A stretch of DNA of 64,000 nt from CAZNXJ01 sp964577115 (GTDB lineage Bacteria > Planctomycetota > Planctomycetia > Pirellulales > Pirellulaceae). The notes below the pieces were generated by a model. That model did no database searches. It was not told the DNA's origin and was given only the letters and a program-made list of their open reading frames with translations. Position numbers and translations under genes: made by a program. Shown here piece after piece: positions 44,971 through 54,809 of this stretch. Numbering within the stretch: the first letter of the stretch is position 1; each line of letters begins with the position of its first letter. The DNA lies in NCBI GenBank assembly GCA_964577115.1, contig CAZNXJ010000024.1:1-64000 (forward strand), given 5' to 3'.

Positions 44971-47900
44971 TCAGGCCCGCGGGCCCGAGATCAGCGAGAG
45001 GATGCCTTCCAGAGGGATGGGGGCCCAGTGCGGGCGGTTGTTCAGTTCGTATTGGAGTTCGTAGAAGGCTTTGTCGAGCACGTACGCTCGCAGAAGGATG
45101 CCCCATTCTTCGTCTTCCTGCGGAAGAATCGCGCCTTGCTGAGCCTCGGCCAGATAAGACCGGACAAAGACGGCGGCCGACCAGGTGTACCAGAACTGAA
45201 GCCACTGCGTGAGCGTCAGCGGGGATTCCTGGGTCCGCGTCAGGCCCGGAGTTTCCTTCAAGCGCGCGGCGTGCGACGCGTAGTGGAGCGAGCGGATCAT
45301 GCCGGCGACATCGCGCATCGGCGACGTCTTGATACGCCGCTCGCCCAACGCCCGTTCGGGCTCGCCTTCAAAATCAATGATGACAAAGTCCTTGCCGGTG
45401 TACAGAACCTGCCCAAGATGGTAGTCGCCGTGACACCGTATGCGGCTCGCGGAAATCTTGCGTTTGAGCAAGTCCTGGTAGCTGCTGAGCACCTTGTTCT
45501 CCAGCGCGAGCACGCGTTCGGCGAGCGGCACCGTTTCTTCGGGAAGCTCGTCGAGTTGCCGCCGCAATAACTCAATGGACCGACGCGCTAGGCTGCGCAT
45601 TGACTGGTACAAGCTGCGCTGGTACAGCTTCGAAAACGGCTGTGGAGCGAACGCTGGATCCTCTTGTTCGGCCGCCAGCGCCAGGTGCAGTTCGGCCGTG
45701 CGTTTGCCGAGCAGCTCGGCCGATTCCAGATACCCGCCAATCAGTTTGTAGGCGATCGGTGGCGGTGTTTCCGCGGCCAGCGTGACGAAATCGAGGGACG
45801 CTTCGGGAGAAGCCGCGGCGAGCAATTGTTCAAGCTCCTGGGGCTCGAGCGTCTGCTCGGACTGCACACGTTCGATGTACCGCCCCAATTCATCGAGCGT
45901 GTACACCCACGCATCGCCACTATTGGCAATGAACTCGTGAAGGATTGCCAAGCTCATCGGCTCGGAGTTTTCTCGCCGGTACTCCAGCGCCCCCGCCACC
46001 GCCGGGACATGCGGAGTCGGGACGCGTTCGGTGAGGTGTCGCCCAACCTCGAAATCCGGGTTGATGCCCGGATGCACTCGGCGGAACAATTTGAGAATCA
46101 CCTGGTCATCGAAAATCGCCGACGTGTTACTCTGCTCGCCACCGTGGACGTGCGGCGGGCGCCCACCCACCCCCGTGAACACTCGGCGGAAGGCCTTCGT
46201 ATGCACTGCGCTGATGCCGCCTTTCTGACCACGAATCGATCGCCGTTCCGAGATCGCCTCGAGCATCGACTCCCAAAAGGCGGCCTCCCATGTGGCCTCG
46301 CACAGCGTACGCGCGTCCTTCGCGTCGCCTGTTTCGATACACAAAATCCCGGCCGCCGGGTGATCGCCCAGAATGTTCGCGGCTTGCTCCGATGGCGCGA
46401 AGATCACCGGCACCAAATACATGTCTGGCTCGCCTTCGAGGTAATCCACACGCACGAGAAGCAGACGAATGGGCGCATTGCCATTGGGGCCGATCGGGAA
46501 GTAATCGAGCAGCTCCACGTGCCGAATCTTCCGTGCTTTGCCGGCAAACCATCGGTGACGCCGCAGATACGGCTTGAGGGCTTGTTCCAGCGACCTTTTG
46601 GCGCGTCCTTGGAAGAGCGAATCCAATGCGCCTGAGAGACGGCACGTAGGTAGCTCGTCCGGAGTCGCCTCGACAAATTCGCGAGCCAGCCATTTCAGCT
46701 GAAACCAGTAGAACCCATAGGGCCCCAGCGTCAGCAGGTACGGAAGTTCGCCGATTGCCGGGAACTGCGACTGCCCGAACAGCTCGATCGGCACCTGTCC
46801 GCGAAACCGGCCTAGGTCGAGCGAAACGGCCTGCGTATAGCGCGAGAGGTTGGCCACGACCAGCAACGTCTGCCCGTCGTATTCACGCAGGTACGCGAGA
46901 ACCTTCGAGTTATCCGGCGTGAGCATTTCGAACGAGCCGCGGCCGAACGCGTTGAACTGAAGACGCAGGTTGATAATGCGCCGCATCCACCAGAGCAGCG
47001 AGTGCGGGCTGTTGTGTTGCAGCTCGACGTTGCGCAGCGCGTAGTGGTATTCCGGGTCGATAATGACCGGCAAAAAGAGCTTCTGCGGGTTAGCGTTCGA
47101 AAATCCGGCGTTCCGGTCGGCGCTCCACTGCATGGGCGTACGGACGCCGTCCCGATCGCCCAGGTAGATGTTGTCGCCCATCCCGATCTCGTCACCGTAA
47201 TACAGAATGGGCGTACCGGGCAGCGTCAGCAGCAGCCCGTTCAATAGCTCAATTTTCCGGCGATTATTTTGCAGCAGCGGGGCCAGCCGGCGACGGATGC
47301 CGAGATTCACGCGCGCTTTCGGATCCATCGCGTAGGCGCGATACATGTAGTCGCGTTCTTCGTCCGTGACCATCTCGAGCGTCAGCTCGTCGTGGTTGCG
47401 CAAAAAGATCGCCCACTGACAGTTTTCCGGCAGCTCGGGCGTCTGATCCAGGATATCGACAATCGGGAAGCGGTCCTCGCGCTCGACCGACATGAACAAC
47501 CGCGGCATCAGCGGAAAATGGAAGTTCATGTGACATTCGTCACCGTCGCCGAAATACTGAGCCGCATCTTCGGGCCACTGATTTGCCTCGGCCAGCAACA
47601 TTTTGTCCGAGTATTTCTTGTCGATGTGCGCGCGGACTTCCTTGAGGAACTGATGTGTCTCGGGCAGGTTCTCGCAATTCGTCCCCTCGCGTTCGAACAG
47701 GTAGGGAATCGCGTCGAGTCGCAGACCATCCACGCCCATGTCGAGCCAGAAGTCGAGCACCCGGATCATCGCCTGGCGCACTTCGGGGTTATCGAAGTTC
47801 AGGTCGGGCTGATGGTGGTAGAAACGGTGCCAAAAATAGGCTTCCGCGACCGGATCCCACGTCCAGTTCGATGACTCGAAGTCCTGGAAAATAATGCGCG

Positions 47901-48366
47901 CCTCGCGATAACGCTCAGGGGTATCGCTCCAGACATAGTACTCGCGCCATTTGCTCCCCGGCTTCGCCCGCCGCGACTTCTGGAACCATTCGTGCTGGTC
48001 CGACGTATGGTTCATCACCAGCTCGGTGATCACACGCAATCCGCGGCGATGGGCTTCCTTCAGAAACTGCCGGAAATCCTTGAGCGTGCCGTATTCCGGA
48101 TTGACGTTGCGGTAGTCGGCGATGTCGTAGCCGCCGTCGCGCAGCGGCGAGGGGAAAAACGGCAGCAGCCAGATCGCTGTCACCCCGAGACTTTGAATGT
48201 AGTCCAGGCGGCTCGTCAAACCGGGGAAGTCGCCGACGCCGTCGTTGTTGCTGTCGGCGAATGAACGCACGTGCACCTGGTAGATGATGGCGTCCTTGTA
48301 CCAGAGTGCGTCGGATTCCCGCCCCGTGACGCCCGGAATATTCGCCGTTGCCGCCTCAGGATGCAT
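44971..48366 (-). CDS. treS: Trehalose synthase - maltokinase fusion
   Basis: The product is 1131 aa. The N-terminal GH13 part (1 to about 550) isomerises trehalose and maltose: YQVHVRSFADSNNDGVGDF, MGVDGLRLDAIPYLF (nucleophile Asp218), KMLLAEANQWPED (acid Glu260) and FLRNHDELTLEM. The C-terminal maltokinase part (about 590-1131) shows RHRWFAGKARKI, HVPAVAGALEYRR, CHGDYHLGQVLYT and FVIIDFEGEP, the aminoglycoside-kinase-like catalytic loop and metal-binding Asp. The fused enzyme makes maltose 1-phosphate, the GlgE donor, from trehalose and ATP. AAGGAATGAG precedes the ATG. It lies 126 nt after glgE. Fusion of the two steps is known from several bacteria. Confidence 0.96.
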   Translation of the reverse strand: MHPEAATANIPGVTGRESDALWYKDAIIYQVHVRSFADSNNDGVGDFPGLTSRLDYIQSLGVTAIWLLPFFPSPLRDGGYDIADYRNVNPEYGTLKDFRQFLKEAHRRGLRVITELVMNHTSDQHEWFQKSRRAKPGSKWREYYVWSDTPERYREARIIFQDFESSNWTWDPVAEAYFWHRFYHHQPDLNFDNPEVRQAMIRVLDFWLDMGVDGLRLDAIPYLFEREGTNCENLPETHQFLKEVRAHIDKKYSDKMLLAEANQWPEDAAQYFGDGDECHMNFHFPLMPRLFMSVEREDRFPIVDILDQTPELPENCQWAIFLRNHDELTLEMVTDEERDYMYRAYAMDPKARVNLGIRRRLAPLLQNNRRKIELLNGLLLTLPGTPILYYGDEIGMGDNIYLGDRDGVRTPMQWSADRNAGFSNANPQKLFLPVIIDPEYHYALRNVELQHNSPHSLLWWMRRIINLRLQFNAFGRGSFEMLTPDNSKVLAYLREYDGQTLLVVANLSRYTQAVSLDLGRFRGQVPIELFGQSQFPAIGELPYLLTLGPYGFYWFQLKWLAREFVEATPDELPTCRLSGALDSLFQGRAKRSLEQALKPYLRRHRWFAGKARKIRHVELLDYFPIGPNGNAPIRLLLVRVDYLEGEPDMYLVPVIFAPSEQAANILGDHPAAGILCIETGDAKDARTLCEATWEAAFWESMLEAISERRSIRGQKGGISAVHTKAFRRVFTGVGGRPPHVHGGEQSNTSAIFDDQVILKLFRRVHPGINPDFEVGRHLTERVPTPHVPAVAGALEYRRENSEPMSLAILHEFIANSGDAWVYTLDELGRYIERVQSEQTLEPQELEQLLAAASPEASLDFVTLAAETPPPIAYKLIGGYLESAELLGKRTAELHLALAAEQEDPAFAPQPFSKLYQRSLYQSMRSLARRSIELLRRQLDELPEETVPLAERVLALENKVLSSYQDLLKRKISASRIRCHGDYHLGQVLYTGKDFVIIDFEGEPERALGERRIKTSPMRDVAGMIRSLHYASHAARLKETPGLTRTQESPLTLTQWLQFWYTWSAAVFVRSYLAEAQQGAILPQEDEEWGILLRAYVLDKAFYELQYELNNRPHWAPIPLEGILSLISGPRA

Positions 48367-48492
48367 CTCTCATTCCTTCACAAGGTCGCGTAGCGTGCGC
48401 AATCCGCCACCCGGGGATCGCCAACGTCATCGTAGCGCGCGGACTCGGCTTGTTGACGGCAATCTCTCGCCCATTGCCTGCCATCCCATCGA

Positions 48493-50511
48493 TCACAGAT
48501 AGTACTCGAAGTCTCGTTCGGTTCGCACCCGCCGCCGCACGCGGAAGATGTGTGCCGGCATGACATGGGGGTTAAGCTCGACGAAGTTGCGTGGCCCCTG
48601 CCAGACGTAACGCGCGTCGCTCAGCAGATCATGAAGCTGGTACGGTTGTTCGTCGGCAACGCCGAGCTGTTCGAGCGGCAATTCGGTCCACCCCGATTGC
48701 GTGTGGTACGGGTCGAGGTTGACAACAATCAACAGCACCTCCGCCAGGTCCGCGGTGTACCGGGTGTAGCACATTAGCTGAGGGTTATCGATCGGATGGA
48801 ACTCGACGAGCCCCTCGTTTTGAAGCGCCCGGTGTTCGCGGCGAACGCGATTGACGCGCGCGATGAAGTCCTTGAGACTGTCCGGCCGCTCGAGGTCGTG
48901 ATGGTGAATCTGGTACTTTTCCGAATCGAGATATTCTTCGCTGCCCGACTCGCGAGGTAACGACCAGGCGTGTTCGAACGGCGGCCCGTAGATGCCGTAA
49001 TTCGAGCTCAGCGTCGCCGCGAGCACGAGGCGTGTCATGAAAGCGGGCCGGCCACCGACCTGTAGGTACTCCGTAAGAATGTCCGGCGTGTTCGGCCAGA
49101 AGTTCGGCCGGAAAAATTCGCGCACGTCCGTCTGCGTTAGCTCGCGCACATACTCTGCAAGGTCATGCGACGTGTTACGCCACGCGAAGTACGTGTAGGA
49201 CTGCGTGAAGCCGAGCTTCGCGAGCCGGTACATGATCTTCGGACGCGTAAACGCCTCGGACAGAAAAATCACGTCGGGCCATTGAGCCCGGATCTCGCCG
49301 ATCACCCATTCCCAGAACGGGAAGGGCTTCGTGTGAGGATTGTCGACGCGAAAGATCCGCACCCCTTGCTCGATCCAGTAAACAAAAATGCTTTTCAGCT
49401 CTTCCCAGAGCGACTGCCACGCTTCGGTTTCGAAATCGAAAGGATAGATGTCCTGGTATTTTTTGGGCGGATTTTCGGCGTACTGAATCGTTCCGTCCGG
49501 GCGTTTGCGAAACCATTCGGGATGCTCGCGTACGTACGGATGATCGGGCGAACATTGGAACGCGATATCCAGCGCGATCTCCATGTTGAACTTGCTGGCG
49601 GCCGCCACGAGGTCGTGGAAATCCTGGAGCGTTCCGAGCTGGGGATGAATCGACTTGTGCCCGCCTTCCGGAGCGCCAATGGCCCAGGGGCTTCCCACAT
49701 CGTTCGGCCCGGCGACGGTCGCGTTGTTTGGCCCTTTGCGGAACGTCGTCCCGATGGGATGAATCGGTGGGAGGTAGAGAACATCGAACCCCATCGACGC
49801 GATGTAGGGTAGCCGAGCCTCGACATCCTTGAGTGTTCCATGCCGTCCCGGCACGGGCGAGGCCGATCGGGGAAAGAGTTCGTACCAAGCGCTGAAGCCC
49901 GCGCGTTTGCGGTCGACAATGATGCGCAGTGTTGGCTCGTAAGTTGTCGCGAAATGGCGTGGCGCCCACTTGAACATCAGCCGATCGATGTCCGGATCGT
50001 CGCAGATCAGCTCGGCCTCGTGGCCGCCTGTCCGTAGCCGCTCGATCCAACCAGTAAACGGCTCGATTTCCTCGGCGATTTCCGCATTGGCCACGCCCCG
50101 ATCCCGCGCGGTGAGCGCCGCCTGGTGCGCTTCGTCCAGTAGTTCCGCGCCGATCAGGTAGTCGACACGAACATCCTGGCCGGCGGACAAACGTTTCTTG
50201 AGGTCGCGTCGCCAGGTGCGAAAGCGATCGACCCAGCCGCGCACCGTGTACTCGTATGTTGCCACCTCTTCCACCGAAAACTCGGCCGTCCACCGGTCGT
50301 TGACGAGCGGCTGCATCTCGACTTCGTGCCAACTGTTCTCGTCCGCGCGGCGGTACAGCACGACGACGGAGATTTGGTCATGACCATCGGCGAACGCGTC
50401 CGCCTGCACCGTGACTCGCTCCCCGACCGTACGTTTCACGGCGAATCGACCGCCATCGATCTGGGGCCGCACGGATTCCAGCACTACGCGGCTCCGGCCG
50501 GTGACAGTCAT
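48493..50511 (-). CDS. glgE: Alpha-1,4-glucan:maltose-1-phosphate maltosyltransferase
   Basis: The product is 672 aa in family GH13_3. The N-terminal domains end near YELFPRSASPVPGRHGTL, a GlgE signature with FPRS. The barrel follows: VLYLPPIHPIGTTFRKGPNN, IALDIAFQCSPDHPY, RIFRVDNPHTKPFPFWEW with nucleophile Asp390, and IFLSEAFTRPK with acid Glu419. It extends alpha-1,4 glucans by two glucoses per step from maltose 1-phosphate. It is the first gene of the four-gene operon and is divergent from the topoisomerase gene across about 410 nt. No regulator gene lies next to it. Confidence 0.96.
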   Translation of the reverse strand: MTVTGRSRVVLESVRPQIDGGRFAVKRTVGERVTVQADAFADGHDQISVVVLYRRADENSWHEVEMQPLVNDRWTAEFSVEEVATYEYTVRGWVDRFRTWRRDLKKRLSAGQDVRVDYLIGAELLDEAHQAALTARDRGVANAEIAEEIEPFTGWIERLRTGGHEAELICDDPDIDRLMFKWAPRHFATTYEPTLRIIVDRKRAGFSAWYELFPRSASPVPGRHGTLKDVEARLPYIASMGFDVLYLPPIHPIGTTFRKGPNNATVAGPNDVGSPWAIGAPEGGHKSIHPQLGTLQDFHDLVAAASKFNMEIALDIAFQCSPDHPYVREHPEWFRKRPDGTIQYAENPPKKYQDIYPFDFETEAWQSLWEELKSIFVYWIEQGVRIFRVDNPHTKPFPFWEWVIGEIRAQWPDVIFLSEAFTRPKIMYRLAKLGFTQSYTYFAWRNTSHDLAEYVRELTQTDVREFFRPNFWPNTPDILTEYLQVGGRPAFMTRLVLAATLSSNYGIYGPPFEHAWSLPRESGSEEYLDSEKYQIHHHDLERPDSLKDFIARVNRVRREHRALQNEGLVEFHPIDNPQLMCYTRYTADLAEVLLIVVNLDPYHTQSGWTELPLEQLGVADEQPYQLHDLLSDARYVWQGPRNFVELNPHVMPAHIFRVRRRVRTERDFEYYL

Positions 50512-50922
50512 GCGTGATCGCTCCTTTCGTCGCTCAAGGGAAGTCGCAATGGGAAGGGCGTCGGCACGAGCCCGTTCGCGTGGAAGTCTTCCAAGCCTAG
50601 GGTCTCCCCCCTTTCACAGCCGCGCGCGGCCCCGCAACAGGTGCCACTGGGTACTCGCCGTTAGCTGGCCACATCATGGCGGGCAGGCCGAGCCGTGAAT
50701 GGACTAGGGCTCGCTCGGTGACGCGTGGGATTGCTCACATCGGAACGGACAAAACAGGTTGCAACGCGCACGGCGAGCGGCCAATCCGGCGCCCGCTCGG
50801 CCGCAAAGTGCGTGCCAACGGCATTCTCGCGGTCATCGCTTCTGGCCTTAGATTTGCGTGCATCGCCTCTGCGAAGCATCGGCGCCGCGGCGGCGCTCAG
50901 GCGAAAGATTGCGAGAGTTTTC
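50512..50922. other. Divergent promoter region, glgE operon / topoisomerase
   Basis: About 410 nt with no supported gene. Frames in both directions are Arg/Ala-rich shadows. The promoters for the glucan operon and for the topoisomerase-thioredoxin pair should be here. The true start of the topoisomerase gene may lie slightly upstream of 50923, since the frame is open to 50725. No operator-like palindrome was convincing. Confidence 0.4.
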
Positions 50923-52239
50923 ATGATATGCCGAAAAAACACGCGCGCCGGCTTACTTCGGACGCAGCACCCTCAACAGCGTTCGCCTAAACGAATTGCA
51001 CCGCAAGCCAACAAGCGCCAAGGAGCTCCGCGTTCGCGAACTTCACGGAGCAAGAACAGTCGGAAAAAGGGCACGACGCCGGTCGGTTCGACTCCAGCTC
51101 CGACGCAGGAGGCTCTCGAGAGCGCTCAGGACGCAGGGCTCGTATACGCTCTTGATACGGAGCCGGGTTTGCACCGGCGCCGCGCCGGGCGGGGATATCG
51201 GATCGTTGACGAGCGGGGCCGGACCGTGCGCGATGCGGCGACGCTCGCACGAGTTCGTTCGTTGGTCATACCGCCCGCCTGGACCGATGTGTGGATCTGC
51301 CGGCGCGACAATGGACATTTGCAGGCAACGGGGCGCGATGCGCGGGGGCGCAAGCAGTATCGTTATCATCCTAAATGGCGGGAAACCCGCGACGAACTCA
51401 AGTATGGTCGCCTGATTGCGTTCGCTCACGCACTGCCGAAGATTCGCAAGCGTGTGGATCGCGATCTTCGCCGGCGAGGTCTGCCCCGCGAAAAAGTTTT
51501 GGCGGCGGTCGTCCGGCTGCTCGAAACAACTCTTATTCGCGTGGGGAATGACGAGTATGCGCGTGCGAATGGGTCGTTCGGCCTGACCACACTTCGCGAT
51601 GAGCACGTGGAAGTCAAAGGCGAGCGGATTTGTTTTGAGTTCCGCGGAAAGAGCGGCAAGGACCGCGAGATTGATTTCGCCGACCGCCGGCTAGCTCGCA
51701 TCGTCGCGGAATGCCAAGATCTGCCGGGTCAGGAGCTGTTCCAGTTCATTGACGACGATGGGGAGGTGCGCGATGTCGGATCGGCGGATGTCAACGACTA
51801 TCTCCGCGAAATCGCAGGCGAGGCGTTTACCGCGAAGGATTTTCGGACTTGGGCCGGTACCCTGCTCGCCGCCACCGCACTACAGGAATTCGAAGACTTC
51901 GACAGCCAGGCGGCTGCTAAACGAAATGTCGTTCACGCGATTGAAAAGGTCGCCGAGCGGCTCGGAAACACCAAGGCCGTCTGCCGGAAGTGCTATGTCC
52001 ATCCTGCCGTGCTCGACGCCTACATGGAAAGAACCTTAGTATTGAACTTGAAGGAACGTACCGAACACGAACTCCGCGAGGGGCTCGCGAAATTGCCTCC
52101 CGAAGAAGCGGCCGTGCTCGCATTGCTACAGCAGCGCATGGAGCGTGAGCTCGAACAGCGAACGAGGCGTTCCCGCTCGACCGCCAGCAAGCGGCGCCCA
52201 ACGAGTCGCACGAAACGTACGCTCCTGCGATCCCGCTAG
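50923..52239 (+). CDS. DNA topoisomerase IB
   Basis: The product is about 438 aa from ATG 50923. A basic Lys/Arg-rich N-terminal tail is followed by GLVYALDTEPGLHRRRAG and LARVRSLVIPPAWTDVWIC, then YRYHPKWRETRDELKY, characteristic of bacterial (poxvirus-like) topoisomerase IB. The catalytic region has LIRVGNDEYARANGSFGLTT, FEFRGKSGKDRE with the Lys, FRTWAGTLLAA with the Arg, and the nucleophile Tyr in KCYVHPAVL. It relaxes supercoils by a 3'-phosphotyrosine intermediate. The start is uncertain because the basic tail is poorly conserved. The thioredoxin-like gene follows after 17 nt and may share the transcript. Basic tails aid DNA binding. Confidence 0.9.
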   Translation: MICRKNTRAGLLRTQHPQQRSPKRIAPQANKRQGAPRSRTSRSKNSRKKGTTPVGSTPAPTQEALESAQDAGLVYALDTEPGLHRRRAGRGYRIVDERGRTVRDAATLARVRSLVIPPAWTDVWICRRDNGHLQATGRDARGRKQYRYHPKWRETRDELKYGRLIAFAHALPKIRKRVDRDLRRRGLPREKVLAAVVRLLETTLIRVGNDEYARANGSFGLTTLRDEHVEVKGERICFEFRGKSGKDREIDFADRRLARIVAECQDLPGQELFQFIDDDGEVRDVGSADVNDYLREIAGEAFTAKDFRTWAGTLLAATALQEFEDFDSQAAAKRNVVHAIEKVAERLGNTKAVCRKCYVHPAVLDAYMERTLVLNLKERTEHELREGLAKLPPEEAAVLALLQQRMERELEQRTRRSRSTASKRRPTSRTKRTLLRSR

Positions 52240-52256
52240 TCCGGAGCAACCCAACC

Positions 52257-52595
52257 ATGCCTTATAATCCGAATTACGAAGAAGCCACATTGACTCCTGA
52301 ACAGGTTCCCGAGCTGAAGGGACCGGTGGTACTCGAGTTCGGAGCATCGTGGTGTGGCATCTGCCGCGGAGCCGCCCCCGACATCAAGGAAGCCTTCGAG
52401 TCTTTCCCGCAAGTGCAGCATATTAAAATCGAAGACGGGCCGGGCAAGCGGCTCGGCCGCAGCTTCCGCGTCAAGCTCTGGCCAACTCTGGTGTTCCTCC
52501 GGGACGGACAGGTCGTGCAACAAACCGTTCGTCCCGAATCGTCCGACGAAATCCGGGAAGGCCTGCAGGCCATCACGCAAGACAGCGAAGCCTGA
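52257..52595 (+). CDS. Thioredoxin-like protein
   Basis: The product is 112 aa with the thioredoxin fold: VVLEFGASWCGICRGAAPD carries the redox pair Cys33-x-x-Cys36 (CGIC, where classical thioredoxins have CGPC), followed by HIKIEDGPGKRLGRSFRV and the cis-proline LWPTLVFLRDGQ. It lacks a signal peptide, so it is cytosolic. It lies 17 nt after the topoisomerase gene. Position alone does not connect the two functions. The GI in the active site would shift its redox potential relative to CGPC, but the effect cannot be read from sequence. Confidence 0.9.
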   Translation: MPYNPNYEEATLTPEQVPELKGPVVLEFGASWCGICRGAAPDIKEAFESFPQVQHIKIEDGPGKRLGRSFRVKLWPTLVFLRDGQVVQQTVRPESSDEIREGLQAITQDSEA

Positions 52596-52680
52596 CTCGC
52601 CGGTATATAGCGATTTTCCTGCGGATAGCGGCGAGATGTTTCGATTCGTCGGGTAGCCGCGCCAGAGCTATACTCAAGAC

Positions 52681-54012
52681 ATGCGCACGACGCTTTTTGT
52701 CGCCTGTGTTCTGTCGATGGTCTTGGCCGGCCTAAACCATCCGGCTGCTGCGGACTGGCCACAATTTCGCGGTCCGGCAGGTGACGGCTGCGCAAGCGCC
52801 GAAGACCTCCCGACGTCCTGGGGCGGCTTGTTCGAGCCGGTTGCCTGGCAAACGGATATTCCCGGCCGCGGCTGGTCATCGCCGCTGATCGTCGGTTCAC
52901 GCGTGTGGCTGACGTCCGCCGAGCAAACGGCGCTCGATGAACAATTGCTCACCGATAAACTCGAACGTAATCCCTACGGAATCGAGCCGTTTCAGGCGCA
53001 CGCATCGGTCGACCTGCTGGCGATCGAACTGGATCTCGAGACGGGAAAAACGCTGCGCAAGATCCTGCTGCGCACCGTGAATGATCCGGCTCCCATCCAT
53101 GCGACGAATAGTTATGCGTCGCCGACCCCCGTCACGGATGGGCAGAACCTCTATTGCCACTTTGGATCGTTCGGCACGCTGGCCTTGTCACTGGAGAACG
53201 GCGAAATTCTCTGGCAGCGGCAGTTCAACCTCGACGATATTACGGGACCAGGCAGTTCCCCGGTGCTCGCCGGCGACCTGCTCATCCTCGCCTGCGATGG
53301 TGTCGACGCGCAGTTTGTTGTCGGGCTGAACAAACAAACCGGCGAAGAGGTCTGGCGGCGCGAACGCCCGCCCATCGAGACCGATGATGCGAAACACCGG
53401 CGAGCATTCTGCACGCCGCTCTTGATCGAACACGAAGGCCAGCAGCAACTGGTTGCCCCGTGCGCCCAGTGGACAGTCGCCTACAATCCGGCGACGGGGG
53501 ACGAGCGGTGGCGCGTCGACCACGGGCCCGGAGGACACGCGATCGTTCCGCGTCCCGTCTTTCGCGACGGTATCGTCTATGTGACGACCGGCTACATGAA
53601 ACCTCAGCTCTGGGCAATTCGCGTCGATGGCCGCGGCGATGTGACGGAATCTCACGTGCTTTGGAAGTACCAGCGCCAGGTTCCCACCATCGCATCGCCC
53701 GTGCTCGACGAATCGGCCATCTATTTTGTTTCCGAGATCGGAATTGTAAGCTGCCTCGATCGCCACACCGGATCGCTGCTTTGGCAAGAGCGACTTGAGG
53801 GGAGTTTTGCAGCGAGCCCGCTGCTGGCGGATGGCAAGCTATACTTCGCGAGCCGCGAGGGCACTACGTACGTCCTGCGGCCTGGGCCCAAGTATGAAGA
53901 ACTCGCGCGAAACCGACTGCGAGGTCAAACCTTCGCAAGTTTCGCGGCGGCCGATCGTATGCTGCTTATCCGCACGGATCCAACGCTCTACTGCATCCGC
54001 TCGGAGCCCTGA
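52681..54012 (+). CDS. Secreted PQQ-type beta-propeller protein
   Basis: The product is 443 aa. A signal peptide (LFVACVLSMVLAGLNHPAAA) is followed by DWPQFRGPAGDG, the standard opening of the planctomycete outer-membrane-assembly/PQQ-like propeller family. Propeller blades repeat VGSRVWLTSAE, ENGEILWQRQFNLD, LNKQTGEEVWRRE, PATGDERWRVDHGPGG and HTGSLLWQERLEG, the W-docking type. No PQQ-binding catalytic residues can be identified; many members are structural scaffolds rather than dehydrogenases. Transcribed alone, convergent with the nucleotidyltransferase gene, 5 nt apart. Its partner is unknown. Confidence 0.88.
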   Translation: MRTTLFVACVLSMVLAGLNHPAAADWPQFRGPAGDGCASAEDLPTSWGGLFEPVAWQTDIPGRGWSSPLIVGSRVWLTSAEQTALDEQLLTDKLERNPYGIEPFQAHASVDLLAIELDLETGKTLRKILLRTVNDPAPIHATNSYASPTPVTDGQNLYCHFGSFGTLALSLENGEILWQRQFNLDDITGPGSSPVLAGDLLILACDGVDAQFVVGLNKQTGEEVWRRERPPIETDDAKHRRAFCTPLLIEHEGQQQLVAPCAQWTVAYNPATGDERWRVDHGPGGHAIVPRPVFRDGIVYVTTGYMKPQLWAIRVDGRGDVTESHVLWKYQRQVPTIASPVLDESAIYFVSEIGIVSCLDRHTGSLLWQERLEGSFAASPLLADGKLYFASREGTTYVLRPGPKYEELARNRLRGQTFASFAAADRMLLIRTDPTLYCIRSEP

Positions 54013-54017
54013 CGGCT

Positions 54018-54809
54018 CTATTTCGGCTTCAGGAAATTCGCTGTCCAGAGTGCCACGTCATCGCGGCTCATGTTGCCAAGTGGAGGAAGGCGGCCGTCGC
54101 GATAACCTTCGTGCTCGACGTCCCGCAAGTACTGCGTGGCCGAGAGCAGAGTTCCATGACACTCCTGCGCGTGCTCGAGTACCGCGCGTTCATGCAGGCG
54201 CCGCGCGACCAGCTCTTCCATGACCCAGTTCGGAATCACTGCTCGTTCGCCCGGGTAGATGAACTCGAACAGCGTAAGCTGCGCGAGCAGTACGCGCCAT
54301 CGCGGACCGAAGCGGCGCAGCAGTCGGAACCAATCGAGTTGGCGGCCGACATGTCGGATCAGATGAGCGACGTCGGCCACATCGCACCGATCGCGTTCCA
54401 GGATGAAGGATTTCTGCCAAATCGATTCTTCCGGCGGGCAGAGCTGCATCTCGAGTCCCAACACACGCCCGGTTCTGGCATGGGCAAACCACTCCTCGTC
54501 CACCGGACAGACGCCGTTACCCGAGTTGAAGATGATGTCGATAAAGTCGTCCCCGGAGAAAGCCTTGGCCAACCAGTGCGGGAATGAGAACTCGGTCTGG
54601 TATCCCGCTGCGCTGAAGACCTCGAGCACACTTTCCACATCCTCAGGCATGACGAAGATATCGAAATCCTTTGTCCGCCGCACAATCCCTGTGTGCTCTT
54701 CGAGTGCGTACGCTCCCCCCACCAAGAATGGAATCTGCGACTCTATCAGTTTCGTCAATGCGGCACGGTAAAAGGCGGTCGCTCGCGGATCATCAACGTG
54801 GTAACTCAT
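54018..54809 (-). CDS. Minimal nucleotidyltransferase-fold protein
   Basis: The product is 263 aa. The start at 54809 gives MSYHVDDPRATAFYRAAL; an upstream start at 54917 has no content. IPFLVGGAYALEEHTGIV then RTKDFDIFV carry the GG...DxD pattern of the polymerase-beta nucleotidyltransferase superfamily, and a third carboxylate may lie in DDFIDIIFN. Such stand-alone proteins occur widely in planctomycetes; some relatives are toxins of AbiE-like systems or add nucleotides to tRNA or small molecules. No antitoxin gene is adjacent here. The stop is 5 nt from the convergent propeller gene. Function not assigned. Confidence 0.72.
   Translation of the reverse strand: MSYHVDDPRATAFYRAALTKLIESQIPFLVGGAYALEEHTGIVRRTKDFDIFVMPEDVESVLEVFSAAGYQTEFSFPHWLAKAFSGDDFIDIIFNSGNGVCPVDEEWFAHARTGRVLGLEMQLCPPEESIWQKSFILERDRCDVADVAHLIRHVGRQLDWFRLLRRFGPRWRVLLAQLTLFEFIYPGERAVIPNWVMEELVARRLHERAVLEHAQECHGTLLSATQYLRDVEHEGYRDGRLPPLGNMSRDDVALWTANFLKPK

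Noticed and set aside
49175..50332. 385-codon minus-strand frame within glgE
   Set aside because: Same-strand frame shift of GlgE, Arg/Gly-rich without domain content; GlgE motifs are all in the chosen frame.
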